A DNA stretch of 64,000 nucleotides from Verrucomicrobiaceae bacterium (GCA_016713245.1 JADJPM010000001.1:2170001-2234000); one strand, 5' to 3'; positions 33,169 through 42,913 are shown, counted from the first letter of the stretch. Notes: generated from the letters alone by a model not told the origin. Numbers and translations: made by a program.

Positions 33169-36100
33169 ATGTGGAAATCACCGGGAACTGCCTCACACCT
33201 TCGCTGCCTCGTGGCGGCGGCGGTCTTGGCTGTGTCGGTAAATGCGCAGAATGCGCCGAAGCCGTGGGCGGACCGGGATACGAGGCTGGCGAATGAGTAT
33301 CTCTCGCTGCTGGTGCAGCAGCCGGAGTATGGGCGCGTGGTCGAACTGCTGTGGACGCTCTATGAGAAGCATGAGTCCACGAAGCTGCTGGTCGAGAACG
33401 TGGCGGCGCAGGCGGCTTCGTCGAAGCATCCGAGCGTGCTTTTGGTGCACGGGCATCTGCTGCGGCGTGCTGGCGATTTGAAAGCGGCGGCGGCGAAGTA
33501 TGACGAAGTGCTCAAACTGGACGCGGCGAATGTGTTTGCGATGCGGAGCCGGGCGGATGTGGCGGTGGAGCTGAAGCAGCCGGAGGAGGCGGTGGCCCTG
33601 CTGAAGCGTCTGGCGGAAAAATCGGCGGGCACGGCGGTGTGGATCGAGATCGGCAATCTCTCGCTGGGCATCGGCAAGAACGCGGAAGCGGCCGAGGCCT
33701 GGGAAAAGGCGGCGCGAATGCAGCCGGAGGATTTCACGCTGGCACGGCAGGTGGCGCAGTTGCTCCTGCAGGCGGGTTTTCCAGAACGTGCGGCGGCTTT
33801 CTTTTCGAAGCTGGCGGATCAAAAGGACCCGCAGCGTCGGCTCGATGCGCTTTACGATCTCGCCCGCATCTACGAGCACGCGGACCAGTTCGCGAAGGCG
33901 GACCAGGCGCTGCGAGAGGGGCTGGCGCTGCTGCATTTCCGCGACGGGCGCTACTTTGATTTCTTCCGTCGCCGCGTGCGGTTGCATGAGCGTTTCGGCA
34001 TGCTGGAGGATCTGCAAAAGGCGCTGCTGACCGCGGCGAAGGCACAACCGCCCTCGGAGCAGGCACTGTGGGATGCGACTCGGTTTTTTGATCTCACGGT
34101 GGAGGTGGACGAGCAGGTGAAATGGTTGCGCGAGCTGGTGAAGGCCGTGCCGCAGGTGGAAGACTATCGCTGGGAGCTCGTGCGGGCCTTGCTCGACCAT
34201 GAAGGCGCGGCGGAGGCGGCGAAGCTGCTCGATGAACGGCTCAAAAACGATGGCAGCGATCTTCCAGCCGTCGTTTTGCTGCGCTGCGAGGCGGATCTGC
34301 GCGGCGGTGATCCTGCGGCCGCCATCGCGAGGCTGGTGAAGCTGCTCGACACGCAGGCCGGTGCGGAGGTGGAGAAGCAGGTGCTGGTGTTTGCGCAGAC
34401 GCGGTCGCTCGATGCGGTGATCGAAAAAATCCTGCGCGGTCGCGTGGATCGCGATCCGCAGAAGACGGAGGCGGTCTTTGAGCTCGCGGCTTACTACCGG
34501 GCACGTCGCGATGTGGCGGCGGAGGACAAGCTGCTGCGCGAGTTTACCAGCGGCGCGGCCACCGAGGCCGAGCGGCAAAAGCGTCTCGGCGACGCGGCGG
34601 CCTTTCTTGCCTCCAGCAACAATCTGGACAGCGCCATCATGCTGGCCCGCGAGTCGGTGGCGAAGCCTGACGCGGGTCGCGATGCTTGGCTGAGGCTGGC
34701 GGATCTGCTCGCGGAGCAGGGTGACAATGACGAAGCGGCTGAGTGGATCGAAAACGCATGGTCGGCGAGCACGACGGACGAGGAACGCATCGACGCGGAT
34801 GAGCGTCTGTTTTCGATTTTGATGGGCGGGAAGGATGAACCGGCGAAAAAGGGCCAGAAGCCTGCGGAGTTCACTTTGCCGAATGCTTTCACTGGAGCCG
34901 GTTTTGGGTCGGATGAGCCTGAAAACACGAATCGCGAAAAATTCCCCGAAGCGGTTGAAGACAAGGCGCATGAGCTTGCGGAGGCTTCGAGCATGGGAAG
35001 CGAGGCTGAACGCTTCCGGGCGCTGTGGTGGGCAGTGCGAACGCATCACACGGATGAGGGTTACGCCATTCTTCGTGGTCTCCAATTCGATGCGAAAGGC
35101 AAGCCGAGGCCGCTTTCGGCCGCAGTGGAGCAGTTGAAGCTCGATCTGGCCTTGGCGGATGAAAATTTGGCGCTGCAAGAGCGGCAGTTGAAGCGTCTCA
35201 TCGAGACGGACGCGGCGGGTCGCGTGCGTCACACGCTGCGTTTGAGCGAGTTGATGCTCGAAAGCGAGCGTCGCGCCACGGCGGAGGTCGGCGGTGCGGG
35301 CTGGCGCATGATGGGCACCTCGCCGGTGCCGGGTCTGATGGCAGCGAAGCTGCTGGAGCGTGCCTACCGGGACATGCCGGACTCCGAGCAGATCCTTTCG
35401 GCGCTGACACAGGTGTATCTGCTGCAACGCCGCACGGACGATGTGCTGGAGCTTTGGAAACAGGCGGTGAAACGGGCGGAGGGCACCACCGCGGCAGCGT
35501 TGATGGAGCGGCACGCAGACTTGCTGCTGCGTTTGAACCGTCTCGAAGACTTCGTGCAGACGCAGGCGCTCATTTTGGAGCGTGAGACGGATATCAAACG
35601 CCGTCGCGAGATGCTCGGACGCTGCGTGGACCGGCTGACTTTCTCCGATGCGAACGGCGGCGAGCTGGCACCGAGCGTGGTGAAGGATCGCCTGCAACTC
35701 GTGGAGAATGCCTTGCGGGGTCTCTTGCAGCGTCACCCCTTCGACGGCTTTTATCATGAGGCGCTGGCGATGGTGGCGGAGCGTCAGGGCGATCATGCGA
35801 AGGCTTTTGCGAGCATGAAGCAGGCGTATTACACCGCGCCGGAGACGCCCTTCTCGCTGGATCAGCTTCGCGAGGCGGCGCTGAACGTGGGCGATCTGAA
35901 ATCCGCGATCTATTTCCAAAAACAGATCGCCGCCGCATCGCCACCGCAGGAGCTGGCGGCGGAGTCACGGCGACTGGTGGAGCTGCTGGAGCAGACGTTT
36001 CAGATCGACGAGGCGGATCGGGTGCGGCGTCGGCTGGAAAGCCGCTTCTCTCAGGATGTGAAGGCGCTGGATGAGCTGGCGAAGCACTATCAAACGACTG

Positions 36101-39100
36101 GTCAGGACGAGGCGGAGAAGCGTGTGTATGAGCAGGTGGTGAAGGTGCAGTCGTGGGACAGCCGCTCGCTGCTGCGTCTGGCTTTGAAGTGCCTGCGCTT
36201 CGCGGACACCGCAGGCGCGGAGAAGAATCTGGAGCAGATCCTCGCGCTGAAGACGAAGGCTACGATCACTCGCAGCGGCATGCGCGGCCCGCTGCCACTG
36301 AGCGATGGTCGCAAAGGCGGTGGCAAGTCGCCGGTGAGCGAGCTGACGCCGTTGCTGGATTTTGCGCCGGGCATCGAACGGCCGGAGATCGAGAAGCTGC
36401 GTGCCTTTCTCTCGATGCCGCGGCCGGAGTTTGCCGATGTGCCGGAAGATGCGGCGCTGGTGCGTTTGCGGGCGATTGAGGAGCTGTCGAAGCTCAAAAA
36501 GCAAAGCGGTGGCAAGGCTCTCGAAGCATGGACGCGGCAGTGGAGCACCGGTTTGCACTCCGACTGGGAAAAACTGTGGGCGCTGTTTTACAGCGGTGAA
36601 GGCGGTGAGTTCCGCAAGCTGCTGCAAACGCTGCTGAAGGCCGATCAGAGCACGCTGGAAGGCCAGTTTTGCCTGCTGTGGATGACGTTGCGCAGTCACG
36701 GCATGAACGAGGCCATCGCGTGGGCTTCACCGGGAGCTTTGATGCCGGAAGTGATCGCGGCGCGGGAGCGGCTGGTGCATGCCTGCGTGTCGATGCTGGT
36801 CGATGCGGAGGGTTTTCGTTTCAGCGAAGAAGAGCTGCGGCAGCTCGGTCGGTCGAAGGTGATGCGCACCGCGGCCATCTGGGATGTCACGGACAAGTTG
36901 AAGGGCAAGCAGCGCTATCACGAGGCGCTGGCGCTCGGCGAGGGTTTGCCGCGGCAGACGATGGACAAATCATCGATCTACTCGCTCTTCCTCGCCCGCA
37001 TCGCGGAGAGTGCGGAGGATTGGAAACTGGCGCGGCATTACCTTCAAGAGGCGGTGAATGCGCCGCTGCTGCCGGAGGCGTATCGCAGCCGCTTTGATAC
37101 CTTCTTGTCGAGCTTTTCATCGCTGCAACGCGTGGCGGGCTCGAAGCCGGAACGCGATGCGATCACGCAAAACGCGTGGCGTCGCCTCCAGCGTTCGACG
37201 CCGAGTGATCTCACGATCATCCGCCAGGCGGCGGTGGAAGGTGTGGCAGGCGCGGATGAGGCGGCGGCGAAAAAGCTCGGTGGCTTCTTCACGGGCGATT
37301 TCACCACGACGCGGCAGATGAGCGATGGACGCGGCAATTTGATGCCGCAGGGCTCCTCACGCTATGAGGAGGCGCAGCATGTGCGCAGCCTGTGGGAGGA
37401 GACTCGCGAGCTGCAAATGATCCTGCGTCAGCAAGGCCTCGGCAATGCGATCAAAGGCACGAACGCCGAGCTGGAGCAGCGCTGGGGCACGACGATGCTC
37501 GCGCCGCGTTCCGACACGGAATTCGGCGAGTGGCGCATCCATGCGCTAGTCTCCAAACTGCGTCCGGCGGACTATCCCACGCGTCTGCGCCTCATCCGCG
37601 AGCATCTGGCGAGCGTGGACATGCGCACGGAGCACAGCGTGGATACGCTGGGGAATCTCGGCAGCCGTCTGGAGAGCGCCGGCATGTCTCGCGAGGCGGT
37701 GGTCGTTTATCGACAGCTCCCGGATCGTGCGCCGTCGAATCCCGATTACGCGCAGTGGCTGCTGAGAGCTTGTGAAAACTCCGGGGACATCGAGCCCGGC
37801 TGCTCCTTTGCGCTGCACTTGCTCACGGTGGAGGCTCCGCTGAAGCCGCCAGCGGTGGGTGATGAGTTTTTACGTGAGAAGCATGCGCTGTTTCTGAGTC
37901 GCGACTTCAATCTCGAAGAGCTGCGCCAGCGTGGCTTTCGTGAGAATATCTCGAAGGTGCTCGCTGCTCGCGAGCCGCATGAGATTCCGTATTTGAAGGC
38001 GTATGCGCTGCTGCAAGAACGCCTGGGCAACCTGCAGGCCGCGTTGCAGGCCTGGCAGCACTTGAAGGCGGTCTTTGCGGCGAATGATCAAAGCGGCCAC
38101 GACTTCGAGGCGGAGGGCAATTTGCACCTCGCGAAGCTGCTGCAGCGTCTCGCGAGGCCGAAGGAGGCCATTGAGGCGCTGCGTGCCGTGCCGGTGAAGG
38201 AACCGCTCACCGAGGTGATGACGGACACGCTCGAGCAGCGCACGCGTCTCGCCGCCGCGATGGGCGACTGGAAGGAACTGGGCGAGCTGAAGGTGCAGGC
38301 TGTGGAGCTGAAATCGCTGCCCACCGTGCTCGTGATCGCCCGCGAACTCGCCACGCATGAACGCCGCGTGGAAGCGCTGAACTTCCTCACGCAGGCCGAG
38401 CGCACGCTGAAGGACGATCATCAGCGCTTCACGCTGCGGCTGGAGCAGCTCACGCTGCTCTCGCAGGACGCAGCGTGGTCGCCCGAGCGGGACCGTGCCC
38501 GCCTTGCCGCCCTCTTCCGCACGCCGACGCGGGATCGCGACACGCTCGTGCGCTTGCTCGACTGGCTCAAAAAGCAATCGGAAGGTCGTCACGCCGCCGC
38601 GTGGGTCCGCGTGCTGCGAGCCGAGGCCGCTGCCGGAAATGATCGAGCGGCGGCGGCGCTTGCTTTGAGTGCCTTCGCCAGCTCGCTGGATGAAACGACG
38701 CCGACCATCCTCCACCAGGCCTGGGCCGATGCCGTCGAGAAAGATCGACTCTGCATCGAGCTGACCGCGCAGCGCCTGCTCGAAGGCCAAAAACCTGCCT
38801 GGGCTCGCGAGGCCTGCCAGATCGTCGCGTCCATCCCGACATTGCGTGAGAACGGTCGCAAGCTCCCGCTCGCCGTCCGTGTGGCGCAGGCCTTGGGCGA
38901 CGAGGCGGAGGTGCGTGAGCTTTTCAATGAGACGCTGCGCATGCCCTTCCCCGGCGGCGGCCAGACGGTGGCCTGGGCGCTCGCTTTGGAAGAAACCGGC
39001 CACGCCAATCTCGCACGCGAGCTCTTTGATGCGGCCCTGCGCCAGATCGATGCCGGCGAGAGCTTGCAGCCGGAGATTCACGCGGCGTGGACACGCTTCC

Positions 39101-39324
39101 TCATCCGCCAAAAAGACTTCGAAGCCGCCGAGGCCTTTCTCATGCGCATGAACTGGGCGATGCCCGCCGAGGCCGCAAAACTCGTGTTTGAACTCCACGC
39201 CGCCTGGGGGAAACTAAGCACCCTCGCCGCCGAGCTGCCGAAGTACCGCCTTCCCACCGGCACCGCCCGCGAGGCCGCCTTCCTCGCCAAGCAGCAGCTC
39301 GACCAAGCCGCCCCACCACCATGA
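33169..39324 (+). CDS. 2051-residue secreted TPR-repeat protein
   Basis: The start at 33169 gives MWKSPGTASHLRCLVAAAVL, then AVSVNAQN, a signal peptide; an in-frame start at 33112 adds 19 unlikely residues. Nearly the whole protein is alpha-helical tetratricopeptide-type repeat, e.g. LKAAAAKYDEVLKLDAANVF, AEAAEAWEKAARMQPEDFTL and LGNLQAALQAWQHLKAVFAA. No catalytic domain is recognisable. It may be a periplasmic scaffold for an envelope complex. One uninterrupted frame of 6.2 kb shows that base accuracy is good here, unlike the region before 17 kb. A 4-base overlap links it to the lipoprotein gene. Confidence 0.85.
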   Translation: MWKSPGTASHLRCLVAAAVLAVSVNAQNAPKPWADRDTRLANEYLSLLVQQPEYGRVVELLWTLYEKHESTKLLVENVAAQAASSKHPSVLLVHGHLLRRAGDLKAAAAKYDEVLKLDAANVFAMRSRADVAVELKQPEEAVALLKRLAEKSAGTAVWIEIGNLSLGIGKNAEAAEAWEKAARMQPEDFTLARQVAQLLLQAGFPERAAAFFSKLADQKDPQRRLDALYDLARIYEHADQFAKADQALREGLALLHFRDGRYFDFFRRRVRLHERFGMLEDLQKALLTAAKAQPPSEQALWDATRFFDLTVEVDEQVKWLRELVKAVPQVEDYRWELVRALLDHEGAAEAAKLLDERLKNDGSDLPAVVLLRCEADLRGGDPAAAIARLVKLLDTQAGAEVEKQVLVFAQTRSLDAVIEKILRGRVDRDPQKTEAVFELAAYYRARRDVAAEDKLLREFTSGAATEAERQKRLGDAAAFLASSNNLDSAIMLARESVAKPDAGRDAWLRLADLLAEQGDNDEAAEWIENAWSASTTDEERIDADERLFSILMGGKDEPAKKGQKPAEFTLPNAFTGAGFGSDEPENTNREKFPEAVEDKAHELAEASSMGSEAERFRALWWAVRTHHTDEGYAILRGLQFDAKGKPRPLSAAVEQLKLDLALADENLALQERQLKRLIETDAAGRVRHTLRLSELMLESERRATAEVGGAGWRMMGTSPVPGLMAAKLLERAYRDMPDSEQILSALTQVYLLQRRTDDVLELWKQAVKRAEGTTAAALMERHADLLLRLNRLEDFVQTQALILERETDIKRRREMLGRCVDRLTFSDANGGELAPSVVKDRLQLVENALRGLLQRHPFDGFYHEALAMVAERQGDHAKAFASMKQAYYTAPETPFSLDQLREAALNVGDLKSAIYFQKQIAAASPPQELAAESRRLVELLEQTFQIDEADRVRRRLESRFSQDVKALDELAKHYQTTGQDEAEKRVYEQVVKVQSWDSRSLLRLALKCLRFADTAGAEKNLEQILALKTKATITRSGMRGPLPLSDGRKGGGKSPVSELTPLLDFAPGIERPEIEKLRAFLSMPRPEFADVPEDAALVRLRAIEELSKLKKQSGGKALEAWTRQWSTGLHSDWEKLWALFYSGEGGEFRKLLQTLLKADQSTLEGQFCLLWMTLRSHGMNEAIAWASPGALMPEVIAARERLVHACVSMLVDAEGFRFSEEELRQLGRSKVMRTAAIWDVTDKLKGKQRYHEALALGEGLPRQTMDKSSIYSLFLARIAESAEDWKLARHYLQEAVNAPLLPEAYRSRFDTFLSSFSSLQRVAGSKPERDAITQNAWRRLQRSTPSDLTIIRQAAVEGVAGADEAAAKKLGGFFTGDFTTTRQMSDGRGNLMPQGSSRYEEAQHVRSLWEETRELQMILRQQGLGNAIKGTNAELEQRWGTTMLAPRSDTEFGEWRIHALVSKLRPADYPTRLRLIREHLASVDMRTEHSVDTLGNLGSRLESAGMSREAVVVYRQLPDRAPSNPDYAQWLLRACENSGDIEPGCSFALHLLTVEAPLKPPAVGDEFLREKHALFLSRDFNLEELRQRGFRENISKVLAAREPHEIPYLKAYALLQERLGNLQAALQAWQHLKAVFAANDQSGHDFEAEGNLHLAKLLQRLARPKEAIEALRAVPVKEPLTEVMTDTLEQRTRLAAAMGDWKELGELKVQAVELKSLPTVLVIARELATHERRVEALNFLTQAERTLKDDHQRFTLRLEQLTLLSQDAAWSPERDRARLAALFRTPTRDRDTLVRLLDWLKKQSEGRHAAAWVRVLRAEAAAGNDRAAAALALSAFASSLDETTPTILHQAWADAVEKDRLCIELTAQRLLEGQKPAWAREACQIVASIPTLRENGRKLPLAVRVAQALGDEAEVRELFNETLRMPFPGGGQTVAWALALEETGHANLARELFDAALRQIDAGESLQPEIHAAWTRFLIRQKDFEAAEAFLMRMNWAMPAEAAKLVFELHAAWGKLSTLAAELPKYRLPTGTAREAAFLAKQQLDQAAPPP

Positions 39325-39890
39325 AGCCTCTCTTCAAAGTCATCCTCTGCCTTGGAGCGGTGTTGTTGTGTTCGTGCAGCACCAGGAGCAAAAAGAAGAA
39401 GGACCCGATGAGCCAGACGCTCGGCCAGCGGCTCAACAAGCCGGATATGGACCGCGTGAGCCCGTATCAGAAGTACATGAGTGATCCCTCAAAAGGCCGG
39501 AACATCGGTTCGAAGTGGCAAACGCAGGGACATCATGCTTCGAGCTTTAGCGGGGCGAATCAGGCTAAGGGGTTAAATTACTTCAAAACCTCCGACGCCA
39601 AGGGGCTGACGATGTCGCGGGATGGTCAGGCTGCTTTCAATGAAGGCGGAAAGGCGAGCCGCTTCGGAAATCAGGCATTCGACGCCTCCATGAGCCGCGA
39701 TGCCACCAAGATGTCTCGAGATGGCGGCAGCTTCTTCCGAGATGGCGGCAAAGCCTTTGGCGTTGATTCCGCCTTACCTTCCAACCAGCAGATCGGCAAA
39801 GCGCCGAAGGTCATCGAAAACCGTCCTTTGGACGACCTCAGCAAGACCTACTCGGAAGACGACATCAAAAGACTCCTCGGACGGCCTTGA
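39321..39890 (+). CDS. Lipoprotein of unknown function
   Basis: 189 residues. The lipobox is LLCSC in MKPLFKVILCLGAVLLCSCS, followed by a basic linker (RSKKKKD). The mature part is rich in Gly/Ser/Lys/Phe with loosely repeated MSRDG units (TMSRDGQAAFNEGGKASRFG, MSRDATKMSRDGGSFFRDGG) and ends DLSKTYSEDDIKRLLGRP. No family is recognised. Its ATG overlaps the giant TPR stop, so it is probably an outer-membrane partner of that protein. Confidence 0.75.
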   Translation: MKPLFKVILCLGAVLLCSCSTRSKKKKDPMSQTLGQRLNKPDMDRVSPYQKYMSDPSKGRNIGSKWQTQGHHASSFSGANQAKGLNYFKTSDAKGLTMSRDGQAAFNEGGKASRFGNQAFDASMSRDATKMSRDGGSFFRDGGKAFGVDSALPSNQQIGKAPKVIENRPLDDLSKTYSEDDIKRLLGRP

Positions 39891-39895
39891 GCAAG

Positions 39896-40062
39896 TGGCA
39901 CGATTTGGCGCGATTTTGAAAATCATGCCAAAAGGTTCTTGAATTGTGCCATTATCGCGCCAAATTCGCGGTAATCATGCCAGAAATCACGCCAGAAGCT
40001 CTAAATCGTGCCATTGCCGAGGTCGCCAACGGCCTCGGCATTGACGAGATCGTGGCACGATT
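39896..40062. promoter_or_regulatory. Array of AATCRYGCCA-type repeats over the Fic promoter and 5' coding end
   Basis: The 10-mer AATC(A/G)(T/C)GCCA or its complement occurs at 39896-39905 (minus), 39921-39930, 39973-39982 (containing the start ATG), 39985-39994, 40004-40013 and 40053-40062 (minus). Near matches are TGGCGCGATT at 39906-39915, AATTGTGCCA at 39942-39951 and TATCGCGCCA at 39953-39962. Nine copies in 167 bases on both strands look like an operator cluster. The Fic protein's own N-terminal winged helix is the obvious candidate binder. Confidence 0.7.
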
Positions 40063-41389
40063 CGGCGAGGAAGCCTCCCGCCGCACGCTGCAACGTCGTA
40101 TGGACGAGATGCTGCGTGCTGGGCAGCTTGAGCGGGTCGGCAAGGCCCGGGCGACAAAGTATCGCGTGGCCCAGCCGCCGACGCAGCCTGCTCCTGCGCC
40201 GCTTTCGATCCCGCTTTCCGAGTCGAACCTCCTCCGCGAGGACCAACCTGCCGACGCGGGCGATCCGCTCCGTGAGTTGAAGGACTACTTCCGCGAGCAT
40301 CACAGCTTGCGGAAGCCCGTGGGCTACCGTCGCGAGTTCCTCGACAGCTATGTGCCGAATGAAACGGCCTGGCTGCCGGAGAATCTGCGGGCGCATCTGC
40401 GGGTCCGCGGCCTGCCGCCGGACATGGAAGGCATGCCGCCGGGCACTTACGCCCGGCAGGTGATGGACCGGCTCGTGATTGACCTCGTGTGGAATTCCAG
40501 CCGCCTCGAGGGCAGCACCTTCTCCCTGCTGGAGACGGATTTCCTCCTCCAGCAAGGCCGTAGCGACGACCCCGCGCGGCAGCAGGAGGCGTTCATGATT
40601 CTGAATCACAAGGCGGCCATCGAGTTCCTCGTCGAGGAGCCGGAACAGCTCGGCTACAACCGCTACACCTTCCTCAATCTGCACGCGATCCTTACGGAAT
40701 ACCTGCTGGAGAGCCGGAAAGTGGAGGGGGCGATGCGCACAAAGCCGGTGGGCATCGGCGGGAGTGTTTTTCATCCGACGAACAATCCCGCGCTCATCGA
40801 GGAGTGCTTTGACCTCATCCTGCAAAAGGCCGCGGCCATCCACGATCCGCTTGAGTGCTGCTTTTTCCTCATGGTGCAGATTCCTTATCTGCAGCCCTTC
40901 CTCGATGGAAACAAGCGTACCTCGCGTCTCGCGGCGAACATCCCGCTCATCCGCGGGAACATGAGCCCGCTGTCCTTTACCGGCGTGCCGGTGCGGGATT
41001 ACACGACGGGCATCCTCGCCGTGTATGAGCTGAACCGCGTCGAGGTGCTGCGGGAGGTCTTTGTGCATGCGTATGAGGAATCGTGCGCCCGCTACGGCGT
41101 CATCCGTGGCGAGATGGGTTCTCCAGATCCGGTCGCCCTCGGCTACCGCATGGAGCTAAAGGACCTCGCCCGCGAGGTGGTCGTGAAAGGCATGACCAAG
41201 CCGCAGGCGGCGGACTTCCTCCGTCGCTGGACGGCGAAAAACATCACCGCGAACGACCGCGAGCACTTCCTCGAACTCATCGAGGAGCGGCTGCTCTCGC
41301 TGCACGCGAACAACCTCGTGCGCATCAAGGTGCGCCCGTCCGAGTTCGACGCGTGGTGGCCGGCGTGGAGCGGTCAGCAGGCTCAATAA
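39977..41389 (+). CDS. Fic-family protein with N-terminal winged helix, catalytic His replaced by Gln
   Basis: 470 residues from the ATG at 39977; a TTG at 39944 is in frame. Residues 1-65 form a winged-helix DNA-binding region (GLGIDEIVARFGEEASRRTL, then QLERVGKARATKYRV). The Fic domain follows, with an alpha-inh motif SSRLEG (174-179, S-x3-E-G) upstream of the core and the Fic loop QPFLDGNKRTSR at 306-317, where Gln replaces the catalytic His of HPFxxGNGR. Classical AMPylation is therefore unlikely. The segment MVQIPYLQPF followed by RLAANIPLI is typical of one Fic branch. The C-terminus carries another helical/winged region. Repeats around its start suggest autorepression. Confidence 0.85.
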   Translation: MPEITPEALNRAIAEVANGLGIDEIVARFGEEASRRTLQRRMDEMLRAGQLERVGKARATKYRVAQPPTQPAPAPLSIPLSESNLLREDQPADAGDPLRELKDYFREHHSLRKPVGYRREFLDSYVPNETAWLPENLRAHLRVRGLPPDMEGMPPGTYARQVMDRLVIDLVWNSSRLEGSTFSLLETDFLLQQGRSDDPARQQEAFMILNHKAAIEFLVEEPEQLGYNRYTFLNLHAILTEYLLESRKVEGAMRTKPVGIGGSVFHPTNNPALIEECFDLILQKAAAIHDPLECCFFLMVQIPYLQPFLDGNKRTSRLAANIPLIRGNMSPLSFTGVPVRDYTTGILAVYELNRVEVLREVFVHAYEESCARYGVIRGEMGSPDPVALGYRMELKDLAREVVVKGMTKPQAADFLRRWTAKNITANDREHFLELIEERLLSLHANNLVRIKVRPSEFDAWWPAWSGQQAQ

Positions 41390-41403
41390 GGCACGAAATC
41401 ACG

Positions 41404-41442
41404 GCGTCGCGGCATGGAGAATGCCGCGGCGCTTTTTGTTTT
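41404..41442 (+). terminator. Rho-independent terminator of the Fic gene
   Basis: GCGTCGCGGCAT (41404-41415) pairs with ATGCCGCGGCGC (41421-41432) through one wobble, around a short loop GGAGA, followed by TTTTTGTTTTG. It lies 15 bases past the Fic stop. Confidence 0.8.
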
Positions 41443-41491
41443 GAGCGAGTTCGCGGCATGAAGAAGGTCATTTTGGGTGTAAAAGCCTGCC

Positions 41492-42913
41492 ATGAAGCTC
41501 CGCCACGAACTCCAGGCCGAATACGCCCGCTACCGCACCCGCCGCTGGTTCTTTAAAGAATGCGGCGTGGGCCTCGCCAGCATTGCGGCGCTGGATTTGG
41601 CCGCGAAAGCCGCTCCATCGGCGGCGGACCCGCTGGCCATCAAGAAGCCGAACTACCCCGCGAAGGCCAAACGCGTCATCTACCTCTTCATGGGCGGTGC
41701 GCCGAGCCATCTGGAGCTCTTCGACAACAAGCCCGAGCTGTCCAAATGGGACGGCAAGCTGCCTCCGGCCGATTTGCTGAAAGGCTATCGCGCCGCCTTC
41801 ATCAATCCGAACAGCAAGCTGCTCGGCCCGAAGTTCAAATTCGCCCGTCACGGCCAGAGCGGCGCGGAGCTGAGCGAGCTGCTGCCGCACACCGCACAGA
41901 TCGCCGACGACCTCACCATCGTGCGTTCGATGAAGACCGATGCCTTCAATCATGCGCCGGCGCAGATCTTGATGAGCACCGGCTCGCAGATTTTCGGGCG
42001 GCCCAGCTTCGGTGCCTGGACGCTCTACGGTCTTGGCACGGAGAACCAAGACGTGCCCGGCTATGTCGTGATGCAAAGCGGCCAAAAAGGTCCCAGCGGC
42101 GGCATGAGCAACTTCGGCTGCGGCTTCCTGCCCACCGTCTATCAAGGCGTGCCCTTCCGCAGCAGCGGGGAGCCCGTTCTCTTCCTCAACAATCCGCAAG
42201 GCGTCGATGATGCCACGCAGCGTGACACGCTTGATGTGTTGAAGCAGCTCAACGAGGAGCGGCTCAACGTCGTGGGCGATCCTGAGATCGCCAGCCGCAT
42301 CAACAGCTTCGAGCTGGCTTACCGCATGCAGCAGACCGCGCCCGAGCTGATGGACATCTCCAAAGAGCCTCAGCACATCCTCGACATGTATGGCGCGAAG
42401 CCCGGTGAGGCGTCATTTGCGAACAACTGCCTCCTCGCCCGCCGCCTCATCGAAAGCGGCGTGCGCTTTGTGCAGCTCTTCCACGAAGCCTGGGACCATC
42501 ACGGCGGCCTCACCGGCGGTTTGAAGACGCAGTGCGGCCTCACCGACAAGCCCTGCGCCGCTCTCGTGCGTGATTTGAAACAACGCGGCCTGCTCGAGGA
42601 CACCATCGTGATCTGGGGTGGCGAGTTTGGACGCACGCCGATGGTCCAAGGCGGCAGCGATGGCCGTGATCATCATCCAAATGCCTTCAGCATGTGGTTT
42701 GCCGGCGGCGGCATGAAACCGGGCCTCACGCTGGGCTCCAGTGATGAATTTGGCTTCAACGTGGCCGAAGATCCCGTCCACGTTCATGATCTGCACGCCA
42801 CGCTGCTGCATCTGCTAGGCTTTGAGCACACGAAACTCGCCGTGAAGTTCCAAGGCCTCGACATGCGCCTCACCAATGTGCATGGCGAACTGGTGACGAA
42901 GATGCTGGCGTGA
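41492..42913 (+). CDS. DUF1501 family protein (Tat-exported)
   Basis: 473 residues. The N-terminus TRRWFFKECGVGLASIAALD is a twin-arginine-type signal. Family segments are RVIYLFMGGAPSHLELFDNK, ADDLTIVRSMKTDAFNHAPA, FVQLFHEAWDHHGGLTGGLK and IWGGEFGRTPMVQGGSDGRD, then HHPNAFSMWFAGGGMKPG. DUF1501 proteins have an alkaline phosphatase/sulfatase fold without the formylglycine Cys and are abundant in Planctomycetota and Verrucomicrobiota, usually beside DUF1549/DUF1553 cytochromes. Here that partner is absent, and a convergent sulfatase ends one base away. The substrate is unknown. Confidence 0.9.
   Translation: MKLRHELQAEYARYRTRRWFFKECGVGLASIAALDLAAKAAPSAADPLAIKKPNYPAKAKRVIYLFMGGAPSHLELFDNKPELSKWDGKLPPADLLKGYRAAFINPNSKLLGPKFKFARHGQSGAELSELLPHTAQIADDLTIVRSMKTDAFNHAPAQILMSTGSQIFGRPSFGAWTLYGLGTENQDVPGYVVMQSGQKGPSGGMSNFGCGFLPTVYQGVPFRSSGEPVLFLNNPQGVDDATQRDTLDVLKQLNEERLNVVGDPEIASRINSFELAYRMQQTAPELMDISKEPQHILDMYGAKPGEASFANNCLLARRLIESGVRFVQLFHEAWDHHGGLTGGLKTQCGLTDKPCAALVRDLKQRGLLEDTIVIWGGEFGRTPMVQGGSDGRDHHPNAFSMWFAGGGMKPGLTLGSSDEFGFNVAEDPVHVHDLHATLLHLLGFEHTKLAVKFQGLDMRLTNVHGELVTKMLA

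Noticed and set aside
33193..35919. 908-residue open frame on the minus strand inside the TPR gene
   Set aside because: It is the antisense of a GC-rich, strongly biased coding region; the sequence is Arg/Leu/His-rich with no motif, whereas the plus strand is one intact TPR protein.
39977..41389. Fic toxin of a toxin-antitoxin or defence pair
   Set aside because: No antitoxin gene is adjacent, an internal inhibitory motif is present and the catalytic His is missing; an autoregulated regulatory protein fits better.
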